This document shows positions 8,905-17,023 of a stretch of 64,000 nt of DNA, one piece after another; position 1 is the first letter of the stretch; each line of letters begins with the position of its first letter. A model generated the notes under the pieces. The model did not search any database, was not told the origin of the DNA, and worked only from the letters and a program-made list of their open reading frames with translations. Both the position numbers and the translations under genes were made by a program. Source of the DNA: Bog-473 sp963751335 (GTDB taxonomy: Bacteria; Actinomycetota; Acidimicrobiia; Acidimicrobiales; RAAP-2); assembly GCA_963751335.1 (NCBI GenBank), contig CAVVUB010000008.1, forward strand, positions 1,612,001 through 1,676,000, written 5' to 3'.

Positions 8905-9450
8905 AGCTGGCAGCAGCGGAGCGAGATCCCAAGGAGAGACCGCGACCATGGTCACCTCCAGCATCAACAGCCGGGCGATCCACCCCGCCGCCTGCGGAGG
9001 AGGGCCAGGGAGACACCACCGCGGCGACGGTTCGTTCGCGTAGGTGAACGTAGAGCCGAGTCTCAGAGCAACCCTCCGAGGTCCTCGCCTGCTCCAGCTA
9101 CACCAGAAAGACCGCCTGGGCGACGGGCGGGAGTTCCCTGATCGGACCGAGCGAGCCAGCCGACGGGTACGCGGTGAAGGCCTCCTCCCGGCTGTGCCTG
9201 CCATTGACGACCCAGCTCGGCCCACTCAGGTCCACGGCTCCAGCAGTCGAGGTATTCCCCAACCGTCTCGTCGGTACGCCCCAGGTACCTTCACAGCGTC
9301 ACCGGCCGACGCCCCGATGTGGTCGGCTCGCCCTGCGTAACTCTCGGCGCATCGAACGTCTACAGCGCTTCAACGAGATACCCGTCCCGAACATCTTCGG
9401 TTTGAGGCTCTCTCCGCAAGAACCTCTCTCTCCGAGGGAGCCACCGCAAC
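8905..9450. other. Non-coding right end of island
   Basis: About 545 bases lie between the two-repeat protein and the tRNA gene, the place where an integrase would be expected. On the minus strand near 9230-9290 a short stretch reads ETVGEYLDCW, faintly like the start of a tyrosine-integrase DNA-binding domain, but nothing downstream supports it. No complete gene, terminator or RNA is recognisable. Confidence 0.35.
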
Positions 9451-9484
9451 TGGTCGGGATGCCGGGATTTGAACCCGGGACCTC
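9451..9484 (-). repeat. tRNA-Pro 3' end (right attachment-site candidate)
   Basis: This is the portion of the intact tRNA-Pro gene that is duplicated at 5430-5463 with one mismatch. It spans the T arm, acceptor strand, discriminator and CCA, the usual crossover region for tyrosine integrases that use tRNA genes. Confidence 0.65.
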
Positions 9485-9527
9485 CTGCTCCCAAAGCAGG
9501 CGCGCTGCCAAGCTGCGCCACATCCCG
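9451..9527 (-). tRNA. tRNA-Pro (UGG anticodon)
   Basis: The minus strand reads CGGGATG as the 5' acceptor strand and pairs with CATCCCG before A-CCA, with the CCA encoded. The D stem is GCGC/GCGC, the anticodon stem CCTGC/GCAGG encloses the loop TTTGGGA giving anticodon UGG (reads CCA and other Pro codons), and the T arm is CCGGG-TTCAAAT-CCCGG. All four stems are perfect. Its 3' end is repeated at 5430-5463, so this gene seems to be the integration target of the island to its left. Confidence 0.95.
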
Positions 9528-9737
9528 TATCGCTCGACGAATGCTAGTTCGGGGTCCGGGCCCCATGGTTCACGTCTGAGGGCCGAGCGACGAGGAGCCG
9601 TCGACGCGCAGTCCCGAGAGCCACGACCGGATCTCGGGCCAACTTCGCTCATCACCCGGCGCTACGACAAGAACACGGTCGGAGGTACCACCGCTCGGCT
9701 TGTCCGTGCTCGCCGCCGGGGTGGATCGGAGCCGGGC

Positions 9738-10055
9738 TTAGGGCAGCATGCCGATGATGGCGCGGAACGTCTCCAGTCGGAGTCGGTGCGCCGCGTCCAA
9801 ACTGTCGGCCAAGGATGGGTCGGCTGCGGCGCCTCCCTCTGCGCCACCTGCATCGACTCGGAGCGCTCCTGGATCTGGCAGACCAATTCCGCCATCACGT
9901 GGACTTGGCGGGCAGGGTCCGGCTCGGCGGCCAGGGCCACGAATCCGGGGCGGTCATGGTCGAGCACCTCTTGATCGTCGCTCGCCCCGCCCGGGATCAC
10001 CTCTGCTCGTGAGGCAAAGCTTGGTGCGAGCACGCCCGTCCAGATCGTCTTGACG
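9738..10055 (-). pseudogene. TetR-family regulator C-terminal remnant
   Basis: Between the tRNA and the cyclase gene the minus strand still encodes the ligand-binding half of a TetR-like repressor. It reads from LVKTIWTGVL through EPDPARQVHVMAELVCQIQE and, after a one-base shift near 9820-9832, AADPSLADSLDAAHRLRLE to FRAIIGMLP and a TAA at 9738. The N-terminal helix-turn-helix region is absent; the neighbouring cyclase stop lies only 25 bases away. The truncation plus frameshift makes this a relic. The assignment rests on the characteristic helix pattern and is moderately sure. Confidence 0.55.
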
Positions 10056-10079
10056 AGCGGGCGGCGGCCGACCGCCGGC

Positions 10080-11438
10080 TCAGGCCCGACCGACCGCCAG
10101 CACCTGCCACTCCTCGGGCACCCCCTTGAGCGTGTAGCGCCCCCGGTCGGCGAAGACCATGCCCGAGCCCACCACCAGGTCGCGCACCGTTCCGGTGACC
10201 AGGACCTCACCGGCGCCGGCCATGGCCATCACCCGCGCCGCGATGTGCACGGCCAGGCCGCCGATGTCGTCGCCCCGCACCTCCACCTCTCCCGCGTGCA
10301 GGCCCGCCCGCAGCTCCAGGCCGGCGGTCCGGGCGGTCTCGACCATGGCGACGGCGCAGCGCACCGCCCGCGTCGGCGTGGCGAAACGGGCCAGCACGCC
10401 GTCGCCCGTCGTCTTGACCAGGGTGCCGTCGTGGCGTTCGAGCAGCCGGCGCACGTTCACCTCGAACTCGTCGAGGACGCCGTGCCAATGGCTGTCACCG
10501 ACCGCGGCGGCCCGGGCCGTCGAGTCCACGATGTCGGTGAAGAGGATGGTGGTCAACAGGCTGGTCGCCGCGGGCGCCCCCCGGGTGCCGGTCACGAACT
10601 CCTCTATTTCGTCGACCAGGCTGTCGAACTCGCCGGCCCAGGGCAACAAGTCGGTCCCGGGCACCATGACCAGGCGCGCCCCGACGATGTGCTGGGCCAG
10701 ATAGCGACCGTGCTCGGCCAGGTTGGAAACGGTGTCGGTCCGGGCCAGGCTCAGCGTGGGGCAGGTCACCAGGGGCAGGCACCAGCGCAGGTCGGCCGAG
10801 AACGTGACCAGGTTGAAGGCGATCGCCGTGGCGGGGCTGGCCCCCCTCTGGGCCGCCCGCTGCCACCATTCCCGGAAGCCGACCCGGTGGGCCAGGCTGG
10901 GGGCGTACGTCGCGATGTCCCGGGGCACCCCGTCGTCGAGGAGCGGCACGTCGATGTCACTGCCTTGAGCGGTCAGTTCGGGCGAGACGCCGAAGGTGTA
11001 GTCCTCCGCCCACCCGACCCGCGCCGTCCCGTTCACCAGGACGAGCGAACGCACCCGCTCGGGGTGGGTGGCCGCCAGCCAGAGGGCGGCCATCGCGCCG
11101 GCGTTGGGCGCCAGCACGACAGCCGAGCCGCACCCCGCGGCGTCCATGACGGCCAGCGCGTCGCGGCCCCAGCCCTCGATGGAGGGATCCGTCCCCGCCG
11201 GCAGCGGGTCCGAGAGCCCGAGGCCACCGGCGTCGAAGCGGATCAGCCGGCTGAACCCGGCCACCCGCTGGGTGTAGCGGTGCCAGTTGGGCTCGTCCGT
11301 CGTCTCGTCGATGGAGAGCATGAGCCCGCTGTTGAACTCCAACACATCGACCACGCCGGGACCCCGTGGGGCGCCCCAGACCTGAAAGCCGACGTGCCGG
11401 CCGTCGCGCAACGCGTACAGGGTCTGCGGCGCGCTCAT
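10080..11438 (-). CDS. Alpha/beta-hydrolase-like / class III nucleotidyl cyclase fusion
   Basis: This 452-residue protein joins an N-terminal alpha/beta-hydrolase fold (about residues 5-285) to a C-terminal class III adenylate/guanylate cyclase domain (about 294-450), the architecture of mycobacterial Rv1900c. In the cyclase half the metal-binding Asp302 (FTDIVDST) and Asp346 (KTTGDG), Lys342, Asp391 and the phosphate-binding Arg402 are present; the transition-state Asn of canonical cyclases is His398 (GLAVHIAAR). In the hydrolase half the nucleophile elbow reads APNAGA (about 110-115), lacking the GxSxG serine, so it is probably a non-catalytic sensor or dimerisation module. The start at 11438 gives the expected short N-terminus. 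Likely product is cAMP, but base specificity is not certain. Confidence 0.85.
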   Translation of the reverse strand: MSAPQTLYALRDGRHVGFQVWGAPRGPGVVDVLEFNSGLMLSIDETTDEPNWHRYTQRVAGFSRLIRFDAGGLGLSDPLPAGTDPSIEGWGRDALAVMDAAGCGSAVVLAPNAGAMAALWLAATHPERVRSLVLVNGTARVGWAEDYTFGVSPELTAQGSDIDVPLLDDGVPRDIATYAPSLAHRVGFREWWQRAAQRGASPATAIAFNLVTFSADLRWCLPLVTCPTLSLARTDTVSNLAEHGRYLAQHIVGARLVMVPGTDLLPWAGEFDSLVDEIEEFVTGTRGAPAATSLLTTILFTDIVDSTARAAAVGDSHWHGVLDEFEVNVRRLLERHDGTLVKTTGDGVLARFATPTRAVRCAVAMVETARTAGLELRAGLHAGEVEVRGDDIGGLAVHIAARVMAMAGAGEVLVTGTVRDLVVGSGMVFADRGRYTLKGVPEEWQVLAVGRA

Positions 11439-11564
11439 CACGGATGCAGTCTGGCCCGCCGCCATCGAACCTGCAGTGGCCACACCGCGCGCCGCCACCA
11501 TGCAGGAGGGCAGTCGCCCCGAGGCGGCGACCACCGGCCGGATCGGACCAGAGGCCCGAAGGGT

Positions 11565-13298
11565 TCAGCGCGCCCCGCGCAACAGCCGGCCCGGGTACTC
11601 CCCGGTCGGCTCACCACCCTCGAAGGTCACCGTCCCCTTCTTGATGCTGCACACGTACCCGTCGGCCTTCTGGAGCAGGCGGCGGCCCCCGGCCGGCAGG
11701 TCCTGGCGCACGAAGGGTGGGCCCAGGCTCAGGGCCTCGTAGTCGATGACGTTGAGGTCGCCCAGCGCGCCGACCTCGACCGTGCCCCGGTCCGACATGC
11801 CGTAGAGGCGGGCCGTGTCGTGCGTCTGCTTCTTCACCACGTACTCGAGCGGCAGGGTGGCGCCGCGTGAGCGATCGCGCGTCCAGTGCGTGAGCATGAA
11901 CGTGGGCATCGAGCCGTCGCAGATCGTCCCGGTGTGGGCGCCGCCGTCGGAGAGGCCGAGCAGGCTGCGGGGGTGCAGGAGCATCTCGTGCACGTGGTCG
12001 AGGTCGCCGGTGGCGTAGTTGAGGATGGGGAGGTAGAGCAGGCCCTGCCCGTTGTCCCGGGCCATCTCGTCGTAGGCCACCTCGAGGGGGGTCATCCCCC
12101 GTGCCACGGCCACGCCGGCCAGCGAGCGCTCCGGCCCGGGCTCGTAGTCGGGCGGGTCACCGAGGACGAAGGTGCGGTGGTACGCCTTCTCCATCGCCGC
12201 GGCCTGGGCCGGCGACGACGGCGTCCACGAGGTGATGCGCCGGCGCACCTCGGGATCGGCCAGCGCCGCTCCGAGCTCGTCGACCGAGAGCCCGCGGGCC
12301 CGCAGCTCCTGGTACTCGGGGAAGTCGGAGAAGAGACAGAGCGTGGCGTGGTGGCCGATCAGCAGTCCGGTCGGGCGCCCGGCGATCTGGGGGAAGAGCA
12401 TGGCCCCCTCGGCGCAGGCCTCGAGCGAGGCGGCCAGCTGCTTGCGCCACAGGTCGGGGTCGTCGTCCACCTGGAGCAGGACGTAGGAGACCGGGCGCTG
12501 GATGGCGGCCGAGAGCCGTCGCATCCAGTCGATCTCCAGCCAGGCGTCGCCCAGCATCTCGCCGGCGGACCCGATGGGGGCGAGCTCGAACACGCCCGCC
12601 CCGGCGTCGCCCAGCGCCGCCCCGATGCCGAAGAGCTCGTCCTCCGCCGCGTAGGTGCCGGGTACCGGCTCGCCGTCGACGGCCCGGTGCCCGATGGTGC
12701 GCGAGGTGGAGAAGCCGAGCGCGCCGGCCCGCAGGGCCTCGAGCACGATGACCCGCATGGCCTCGATATCCTCGGGCGAAGCCGGCTCGTTCTTCGCCCC
12801 GCGCTCGCCCATCACGTAGGCCCGCACGGCCCCGTGGGGAACCTGGGTCCCGATGTCGACAGTCCAGCGCCGGCGGTCCAGCGCGTCGAGGTACTCGGGG
12901 AAGGTCTCCCATTCCCACTGCATCCCCTCGGCCAGGGCCGTACCGGGGATGTCCTCGACACCCTCCATGAGGCCGATGAGCCAGTCGTGGCGGTCGGGCC
13001 GGGCGGGCGCGAAGCCGACGCCGCAATTGCCCATCACGAGCGTCGTCACCCCGTGCCACGAGGACGGGGCCAGTTCGGGATCCCACGTGGCCTGCCCGTC
13101 GTAGTGCGTGTGGACGTCGACCCATCCCGGCGTGACGAGCATGCCGTCGGCATCGATGATGCGGGTGGCGCCGCCCTGGATCTGCCCGACATCGGTGATG
13201 CGGCCGTCGTCGACCGCGACATCCGCCGGTCTCGCCTCGGCACCGGTCCCGTCGACCAGCGTTCCGCCCTTGATGATCAGGTCGTGCATACCCCGCAT
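11565..13298 (-). CDS. Amidohydrolase, N-acyl-D-amino-acid deacylase (D-aminoacylase) family
   Basis: This is a cytosolic metal-dependent hydrolase of 577 residues in the amidohydrolase superfamily, expected to cleave N-acyl groups from D-amino acids or related amides. The N-terminal beta-sandwich is followed by the metal motif HTHYD at about 63-67, NCGVG (the metal-binding Cys region of D-aminoacylases), and LSDGGAHTG towards the C-terminus bearing the catalytic Asp. The length is slightly above the 480-550 usual for the family. Start choice is between ATG 13298 and ATG 13289; anything further upstream has no coding character. It is not in an operon with a racemase or other amino-acid gene, so the true substrate is open. 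Confidence 0.85.
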   Translation of the reverse strand: MRGMHDLIIKGGTLVDGTGAEARPADVAVDDGRITDVGQIQGGATRIIDADGMLVTPGWVDVHTHYDGQATWDPELAPSSWHGVTTLVMGNCGVGFAPARPDRHDWLIGLMEGVEDIPGTALAEGMQWEWETFPEYLDALDRRRWTVDIGTQVPHGAVRAYVMGERGAKNEPASPEDIEAMRVIVLEALRAGALGFSTSRTIGHRAVDGEPVPGTYAAEDELFGIGAALGDAGAGVFELAPIGSAGEMLGDAWLEIDWMRRLSAAIQRPVSYVLLQVDDDPDLWRKQLAASLEACAEGAMLFPQIAGRPTGLLIGHHATLCLFSDFPEYQELRARGLSVDELGAALADPEVRRRITSWTPSSPAQAAAMEKAYHRTFVLGDPPDYEPGPERSLAGVAVARGMTPLEVAYDEMARDNGQGLLYLPILNYATGDLDHVHEMLLHPRSLLGLSDGGAHTGTICDGSMPTFMLTHWTRDRSRGATLPLEYVVKKQTHDTARLYGMSDRGTVEVGALGDLNVIDYEALSLGPPFVRQDLPAGGRRLLQKADGYVCSIKKGTVTFEGGEPTGEYPGRLLRGAR

Positions 13299-13378
13299 CG
13301 TCTCACGCCGACCGGCCGGACGCCTGCCGGGCGACGCCGAGACGCCGCGTCCTCCCGACGTCGACGAAATCTCGGTGC

Positions 13379-13534
13379 CTAGACCTTGGCCTTGCCCAGG
13401 ATGCGGTTCATCTTCGTGCCGCACTGGGGGCACGTGCCCTGCGCGGCGCGTCTCCCGTTGGCCAGTTCGACCTCCTGCCCGTCGAACTCCCGCTTCTCGC
13501 GGCACTTCACGCAGTACCCCTCGTAGTTCGCCAT
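13379..13534 (-). CDS. DUF5679-type small zinc protein
   Basis: This is a 51-residue protein with two CxxC pairs (Cys8/Cys11 and Cys35/Cys38), a charged middle region, and a Lys-rich end. The sequence GYCVKCREKRE and GTCPQCGTKMNRILGK is typical of the DUF5679 family, widespread in actinobacteria and some archaea, of unknown function and possibly nucleic-acid associated. AGAGGAGAG stands just upstream of the ATG at 13534, fixing the start. It is divergent from the gene at 13605. Confidence 0.85.
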   Translation of the reverse strand: MANYEGYCVKCREKREFDGQEVELANGRRAAQGTCPQCGTKMNRILGKAKV

Positions 13535-13604
13535 GGATCTCTCCTCTGCTGATCGCCCCCTCGGACCCGGTCGAACGTAGCGGGAGGGTTGCGGGGAGCG
13601 GGGG

Positions 13605-14504
13605 ATGGTCACGGAGCCCGGTGCCTCATGGAGGACTACATTCGTCCTGGTGACGACCAACAGTGCAGGTCAGGACAGTGGTTGGACCGAGCTGGGGCGT
13701 GCCGCCACCGTTGGGCTGAGTGAGACCTGGGAGGGTCTGGCCGGGGCCTGCGACGAGCTGTCCGACTCCGAGTGGGCGCGACCCACGGAGTGCCCCGGGT
13801 GGGACGTGAAGGACCACTTGTCCCACCTCGTCGGGATCGAACGCTCCATCATGGGCGAACCGGCTCCCGTCTGGGACGGCCCGTTCGGCGACCATGTGCG
13901 CAACGACCTCGGACGGGGCAACGAACCATGGATCGCGGTGCGCCGTCCCCTCCCCGGGGCCACGGTGCGGGCCGAGTTCGTCGAGGTGACCGGGACCAGG
14001 CTGGCCCAGCTCGACCTGCTGACCGAGGACGAGTGGGCCGCCGTCGGCTGGAGCCCGCTGGGGGAGCGCCCCCACGCGGAGTTCATGGAGGTCCGGGTCT
14101 TCGACAGCTGGGTGCACGAGCAGGACGTGCGCCGAGCCCTCGACCGTCCCGGGGGGAGTGGCAACCAGGCGTCGGCCCTGTCGATCGACCGCGTCCAGGG
14201 GGCAATGGGCTTCGTCGTCGGAAAACAGGCGGGCTGCCCGGAGGGCACTGCCGTGCACTTCGACGTCGCCGGGCCGGAGCGCGACGCCCGCGCCTTCACG
14301 GTGGCCGTGCAGGACGGGCGGGCCCGAGAGGTCGGCGACGACGTGGCGCCGACCGTCACCCTGTCGATGTCGAGCCTCGACTTCGTGCGATTGGGCTGCG
14401 GCCGGGCCGGCGCAGACGAGATGGAGGCCGCCGGGAGGATCGGCGTCGGCGGCGACGCGGCGACCGGCCGGATCGTGCTCCGCGCCATGAACTTCATGCC
14501 CTGA
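13605..14504 (+). CDS. Maleylpyruvate isomerase-family (DinB-like) mycothiol-dependent enzyme
   Basis: This is a 299-residue protein of the DinB/YfiT four-helix family. The N-terminal motif ECPGWDVKDHLSHL (about 63-76; His71 and His74) and the later DSWVHEQDVRRAL (about 167-179) provide the metal-binding histidines of MDMPI-type, mycothiol-dependent transferases. The C-terminal 100 residues form the sterol-carrier-like domain common in this group. The first candidate start is GTG 13605, with GTG 13650 also possible; neither has a strong ribosome site. The mycothiol link points to an actinobacterial host. The reaction could be a thiol transfer or isomerisation; no pathway genes flank it. Confidence 0.75.
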   Translation: MVTEPGASWRTTFVLVTTNSAGQDSGWTELGRAATVGLSETWEGLAGACDELSDSEWARPTECPGWDVKDHLSHLVGIERSIMGEPAPVWDGPFGDHVRNDLGRGNEPWIAVRRPLPGATVRAEFVEVTGTRLAQLDLLTEDEWAAVGWSPLGERPHAEFMEVRVFDSWVHEQDVRRALDRPGGSGNQASALSIDRVQGAMGFVVGKQAGCPEGTAVHFDVAGPERDARAFTVAVQDGRAREVGDDVAPTVTLSMSSLDFVRLGCGRAGADEMEAAGRIGVGGDAATGRIVLRAMNFMP

Positions 14505-14651
14505 GCGGAGCGCCGACGCGCCGGGGACGGACCCGATGGGCAGGAGAGGCCACCTCGGTATCTCTGGTGCGACCCCCTCCGGTGCGGGCGTGGGCGAGGG
14601 TTCGTTCATCTTTTCGTCACTGCAACTTTACCTTTTGGCTACCCTTTCCGC

Positions 14652-15431
14652 ATGTTTCCCATACACATAGGAGGATTCGGGCTCGGCGCGGCCTCTCCCA
14701 ACGTCGAGGGGTGGCTGCAGATGGGCGAGCTCGGCCTCGCCCTGTTGCTGTCCTCGCTCATCGGCCTCGAGCGCGAGATGCAGCAGAAGAGCGCCGGGCT
14801 TCGTACGCACACGCTCGTTGGCGTGGGCGCCGCCCTGTTCATGCTCATCAGCAAGTACGGCTTCAACGATGTCCTCGATCCGAACCAGGTCGTCCTCGAT
14901 CCCTCCCGGATGGCCGCACAGATCGTGACCGGCGTCGGGTTTCTCGGCGCCGGCATCATCTTCGTGCGGCGGGATTCGGTGCGGGGCCTGACCACGGCGG
15001 CCTCCATCTGGGTGACCGCGGCCATTGGTGCGTGCGCCGGCGCCGGTCTGCCGATTCTGGCTTCGGTGACGACGCTCATCTACCTGCTCGTCGCCGTTGT
15101 CTACCCCAGGGTCACACGACGGCTTCCGCGGTCTTCCACGGCCATCTCTGTTCTGCGCGTTCGCTATCCCGACGGGCGGGGAATCTTGCGCCGGCTGCTG
15201 CAGGTGGCGACCGATCTCGGTTTCGCCCTCGACCAGGTCTCCACGGAATCGCTCGGACATGCCGGTCCGGACGAGAGCGAGGTTCAGCATGCCGGCGAGA
15301 CCCGCCACGAGGTCGAGGTGACCATGCACGTGCACGGCCGAGCTTCCATCAACAACCTGGCGGTTGCGTTCTCCGAGATCGACGATGTCGACGCCGTGGT
15401 CGCCGGTGACGCCAACGACGTGGACGACTGA
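14652..15431 (+). CDS. MgtC/SapB-family membrane protein
   Basis: This is a 259-residue integral membrane protein. Residues 20-150 contain about five hydrophobic helices with the family signature LIGLEREMQQKSAGLRTH and later GFLGAGIIF and GLTTAASIWVTAAIG. The C-terminal 100 residues form a soluble ACT-like domain. MgtC relatives are linked to growth in low magnesium, acid tolerance and control of ATP synthase, but the biochemical role is not settled. The gene stands alone between the mycothiol-type enzyme and tig. The 147-base upstream region is comparatively AT-rich just before the start, and I see no clear riboswitch structure. Confidence 0.88.
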   Translation: MFPIHIGGFGLGAASPNVEGWLQMGELGLALLLSSLIGLEREMQQKSAGLRTHTLVGVGAALFMLISKYGFNDVLDPNQVVLDPSRMAAQIVTGVGFLGAGIIFVRRDSVRGLTTAASIWVTAAIGACAGAGLPILASVTTLIYLLVAVVYPRVTRRLPRSSTAISVLRVRYPDGRGILRRLLQVATDLGFALDQVSTESLGHAGPDESEVQHAGETRHEVEVTMHVHGRASINNLAVAFSEIDDVDAVVAGDANDVDD

Positions 15432-15608
15432 GTGCGGTCTCCGCCCTGCATGGGGGGTGGAGCGACGGTGCAACGGAGCAGCGGCAAGGGGACCCAGGAG
15501 GATCTCCCGACTCTGGTCAAGGGCGCCCCAGGCTGCGGAGGCGCTCCGATGAACGGCCGGACGGCGGGAGTCCCGGCCCCGAAGCGGCCGGTAGAGTGTT
15601 CCATTCCT

Positions 15609-17021
15609 ATGCGAGCCACCACTGAGACCATGGAGGGAAACCTCGTCCGCCTGAGCGTGGAGGTCGACGAGCCCGAGTTCGACAAGGCCTTGGCCGATGT
15701 CGTGCGCTCGCTGTCGAACCAGGTGCGCGTGCCGGGGTTCCGACCCGGCAAGGTGCCGCGCCAGGTGCTCGAGGCCCGCATGGGTGGTGCCAACGCACTG
15801 CGCGCCGAGGCGTTGCGCGAATCGCTGCCCGACTTCTACGCGCAGGCGGTGGTCGATACCGAGCTCGATCCCATTGCCCAGCCCGAGATCGACATCAAAT
15901 CGGGCGAGGACGGAGGTGTGGTCACCTTCGACGCCGTCGTGCAGGTGCGCCCGCTCGTCGGCATCCCCGGCTACGAAGGCCTGTCGGTGACCCTGCCCGG
16001 CCTGGCGGTGAGCGAGGAGGAGATGCAGCGTCAGCTCGACCGGCTGCGCGAGAACGACGCCGAGCTCGAGACGGTCGGCCGTCCCGCCATCGACGGCGAC
16101 CTGGTGACCATCGACCTGCACGGCAACGACTCCGCCGGGGACGAGGTGGTGGGAGTCGACGACTACCTCTACGAGGTCGGCGCCGGAACCGTCGTGCCCG
16201 AGCTCGACGGCGAGCTGCGCGGCTCGAAGGCCGGGGCCATCCTCGCTTTCGAGGCGCCCAACCCCAACGACGCCGAGCAGCTGGTGTCGTTCCGGGTCCT
16301 GCTCAAAGAGGTCAAGATCAAGAAGCTGCCCGAGGTGACCGACGAGTGGGCGGCCGAGAGCTCCGAGTTCGAGACCGTGGCCGACCTCAAGGCGGACATC
16401 GAGGAGCGGATGAGCCGGGTGAAGCTGGTCCAGAGCCAGATGGCGCTGCGCCAGAAGTCCCTCGAGGCACTGTCCGCCCTGGTGGCCGAGGACGAGGTGC
16501 CTGAGGTCCTGGTCGATTCCGAGGTCAACGAGCGCCTGCACGACCTTCAGCACAGGCTCGAGGCCCAGAAGATGAGCCTGAACGAGTATTTCCAGGCCAC
16601 GGGCTCGACCCCCGACGACCTCCTCGCTGCGGTGCGGGTGGACGCGGATGCCGCCGTCAAGGCTGACCTGGCCCTGAGGGCGCTGGTCGAGTCCGAGGAA
16701 CTGACGCTCAGTCAAGAGGAGCTCGATGCCGAGGTCGCCACGATGGCCGAGCGCATGGGCACCACGGCGGTCGAATTGCGGCGCCAGCTCGACACGGCCG
16801 GTCGGACCGGCGCGGTACGCTCAGAGCTGCGCAAGAACAAAGCGCTGGAGTGGTTGCTGGACCACGTTGCGCTCTTCGACGAGGAGGGCAACCCGATGTC
16901 GAGGGACGACCTCAAGGCCGATGCCTCAGCGGACGGAGCCTCGGAGGACGGAGCCTCGGAGGCAGCCTCGGAGGACGGAACGGAAGTCGACGTGGACAAG
17001 GACGGCGAGGAGAGCGAGTGA
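15609..17021 (+). CDS. tig: Trigger factor (ribosome-bound chaperone, peptidyl-prolyl isomerase)
   Basis: This is a 470-residue cytosolic chaperone that docks at the ribosome exit tunnel and folds nascent chains. The ribosome-binding signature GFRPGKVP is at about residues 41-48, followed by the FKBP-type isomerase domain (about 150-240) and the helical C-terminal cradle. The last 45 residues are an acidic tail with near-repeats of ASEDG, encoded by a run of similar 15-base units at 16930-16980. ATG 15609 is used since the ribosome-binding domain begins within five residues of it. It sits directly upstream of clpP and clpX, a widely conserved order. Confidence 0.96.
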   Translation: MRATTETMEGNLVRLSVEVDEPEFDKALADVVRSLSNQVRVPGFRPGKVPRQVLEARMGGANALRAEALRESLPDFYAQAVVDTELDPIAQPEIDIKSGEDGGVVTFDAVVQVRPLVGIPGYEGLSVTLPGLAVSEEEMQRQLDRLRENDAELETVGRPAIDGDLVTIDLHGNDSAGDEVVGVDDYLYEVGAGTVVPELDGELRGSKAGAILAFEAPNPNDAEQLVSFRVLLKEVKIKKLPEVTDEWAAESSEFETVADLKADIEERMSRVKLVQSQMALRQKSLEALSALVAEDEVPEVLVDSEVNERLHDLQHRLEAQKMSLNEYFQATGSTPDDLLAAVRVDADAAVKADLALRALVESEELTLSQEELDAEVATMAERMGTTAVELRRQLDTAGRTGAVRSELRKNKALEWLLDHVALFDEEGNPMSRDDLKADASADGASEDGASEAASEDGTEVDVDKDGEESE

Positions 17022-17023
17022 GC

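Larger units (their letters stand above)
5430..9484. mobile_element. Putative decayed genomic island at tRNA-Pro
   Basis: The segment is bounded by direct repeats of the 3' end of tRNA-Pro: 5430-5463 at the left and 9451-9484 inside the intact tRNA at the right, matching at 33 of 34 positions. Both copies have the same orientation. The complete tRNA at one end and a 3' fragment at the other is the layout left by site-specific integration into a tRNA gene. The interior has noticeably lower GC than its surroundings and holds two secreted-protein genes and a dead IS3-family element, but no housekeeping genes. No integrase gene is recognisable, so excision is probably no longer possible. Island status is inferred from the repeats and content. 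Confidence 0.55.

Noticed and set aside
9190..9300. Minus-strand stretch reading ETVGEYLDCW, possibly an integrase remnant
   Set aside because: Only about ten residues fit, and neither downstream catalytic motifs nor a continuing frame are present; too weak to call the missing integrase.
10050..11870. A 606-codon open frame on the plus strand opposite the cyclase gene
   Set aside because: It is antisense to a gene with clear catalytic motifs, is rich in Gly/Arg/His/Gln typical of GC-rich shadows, and has no family features.
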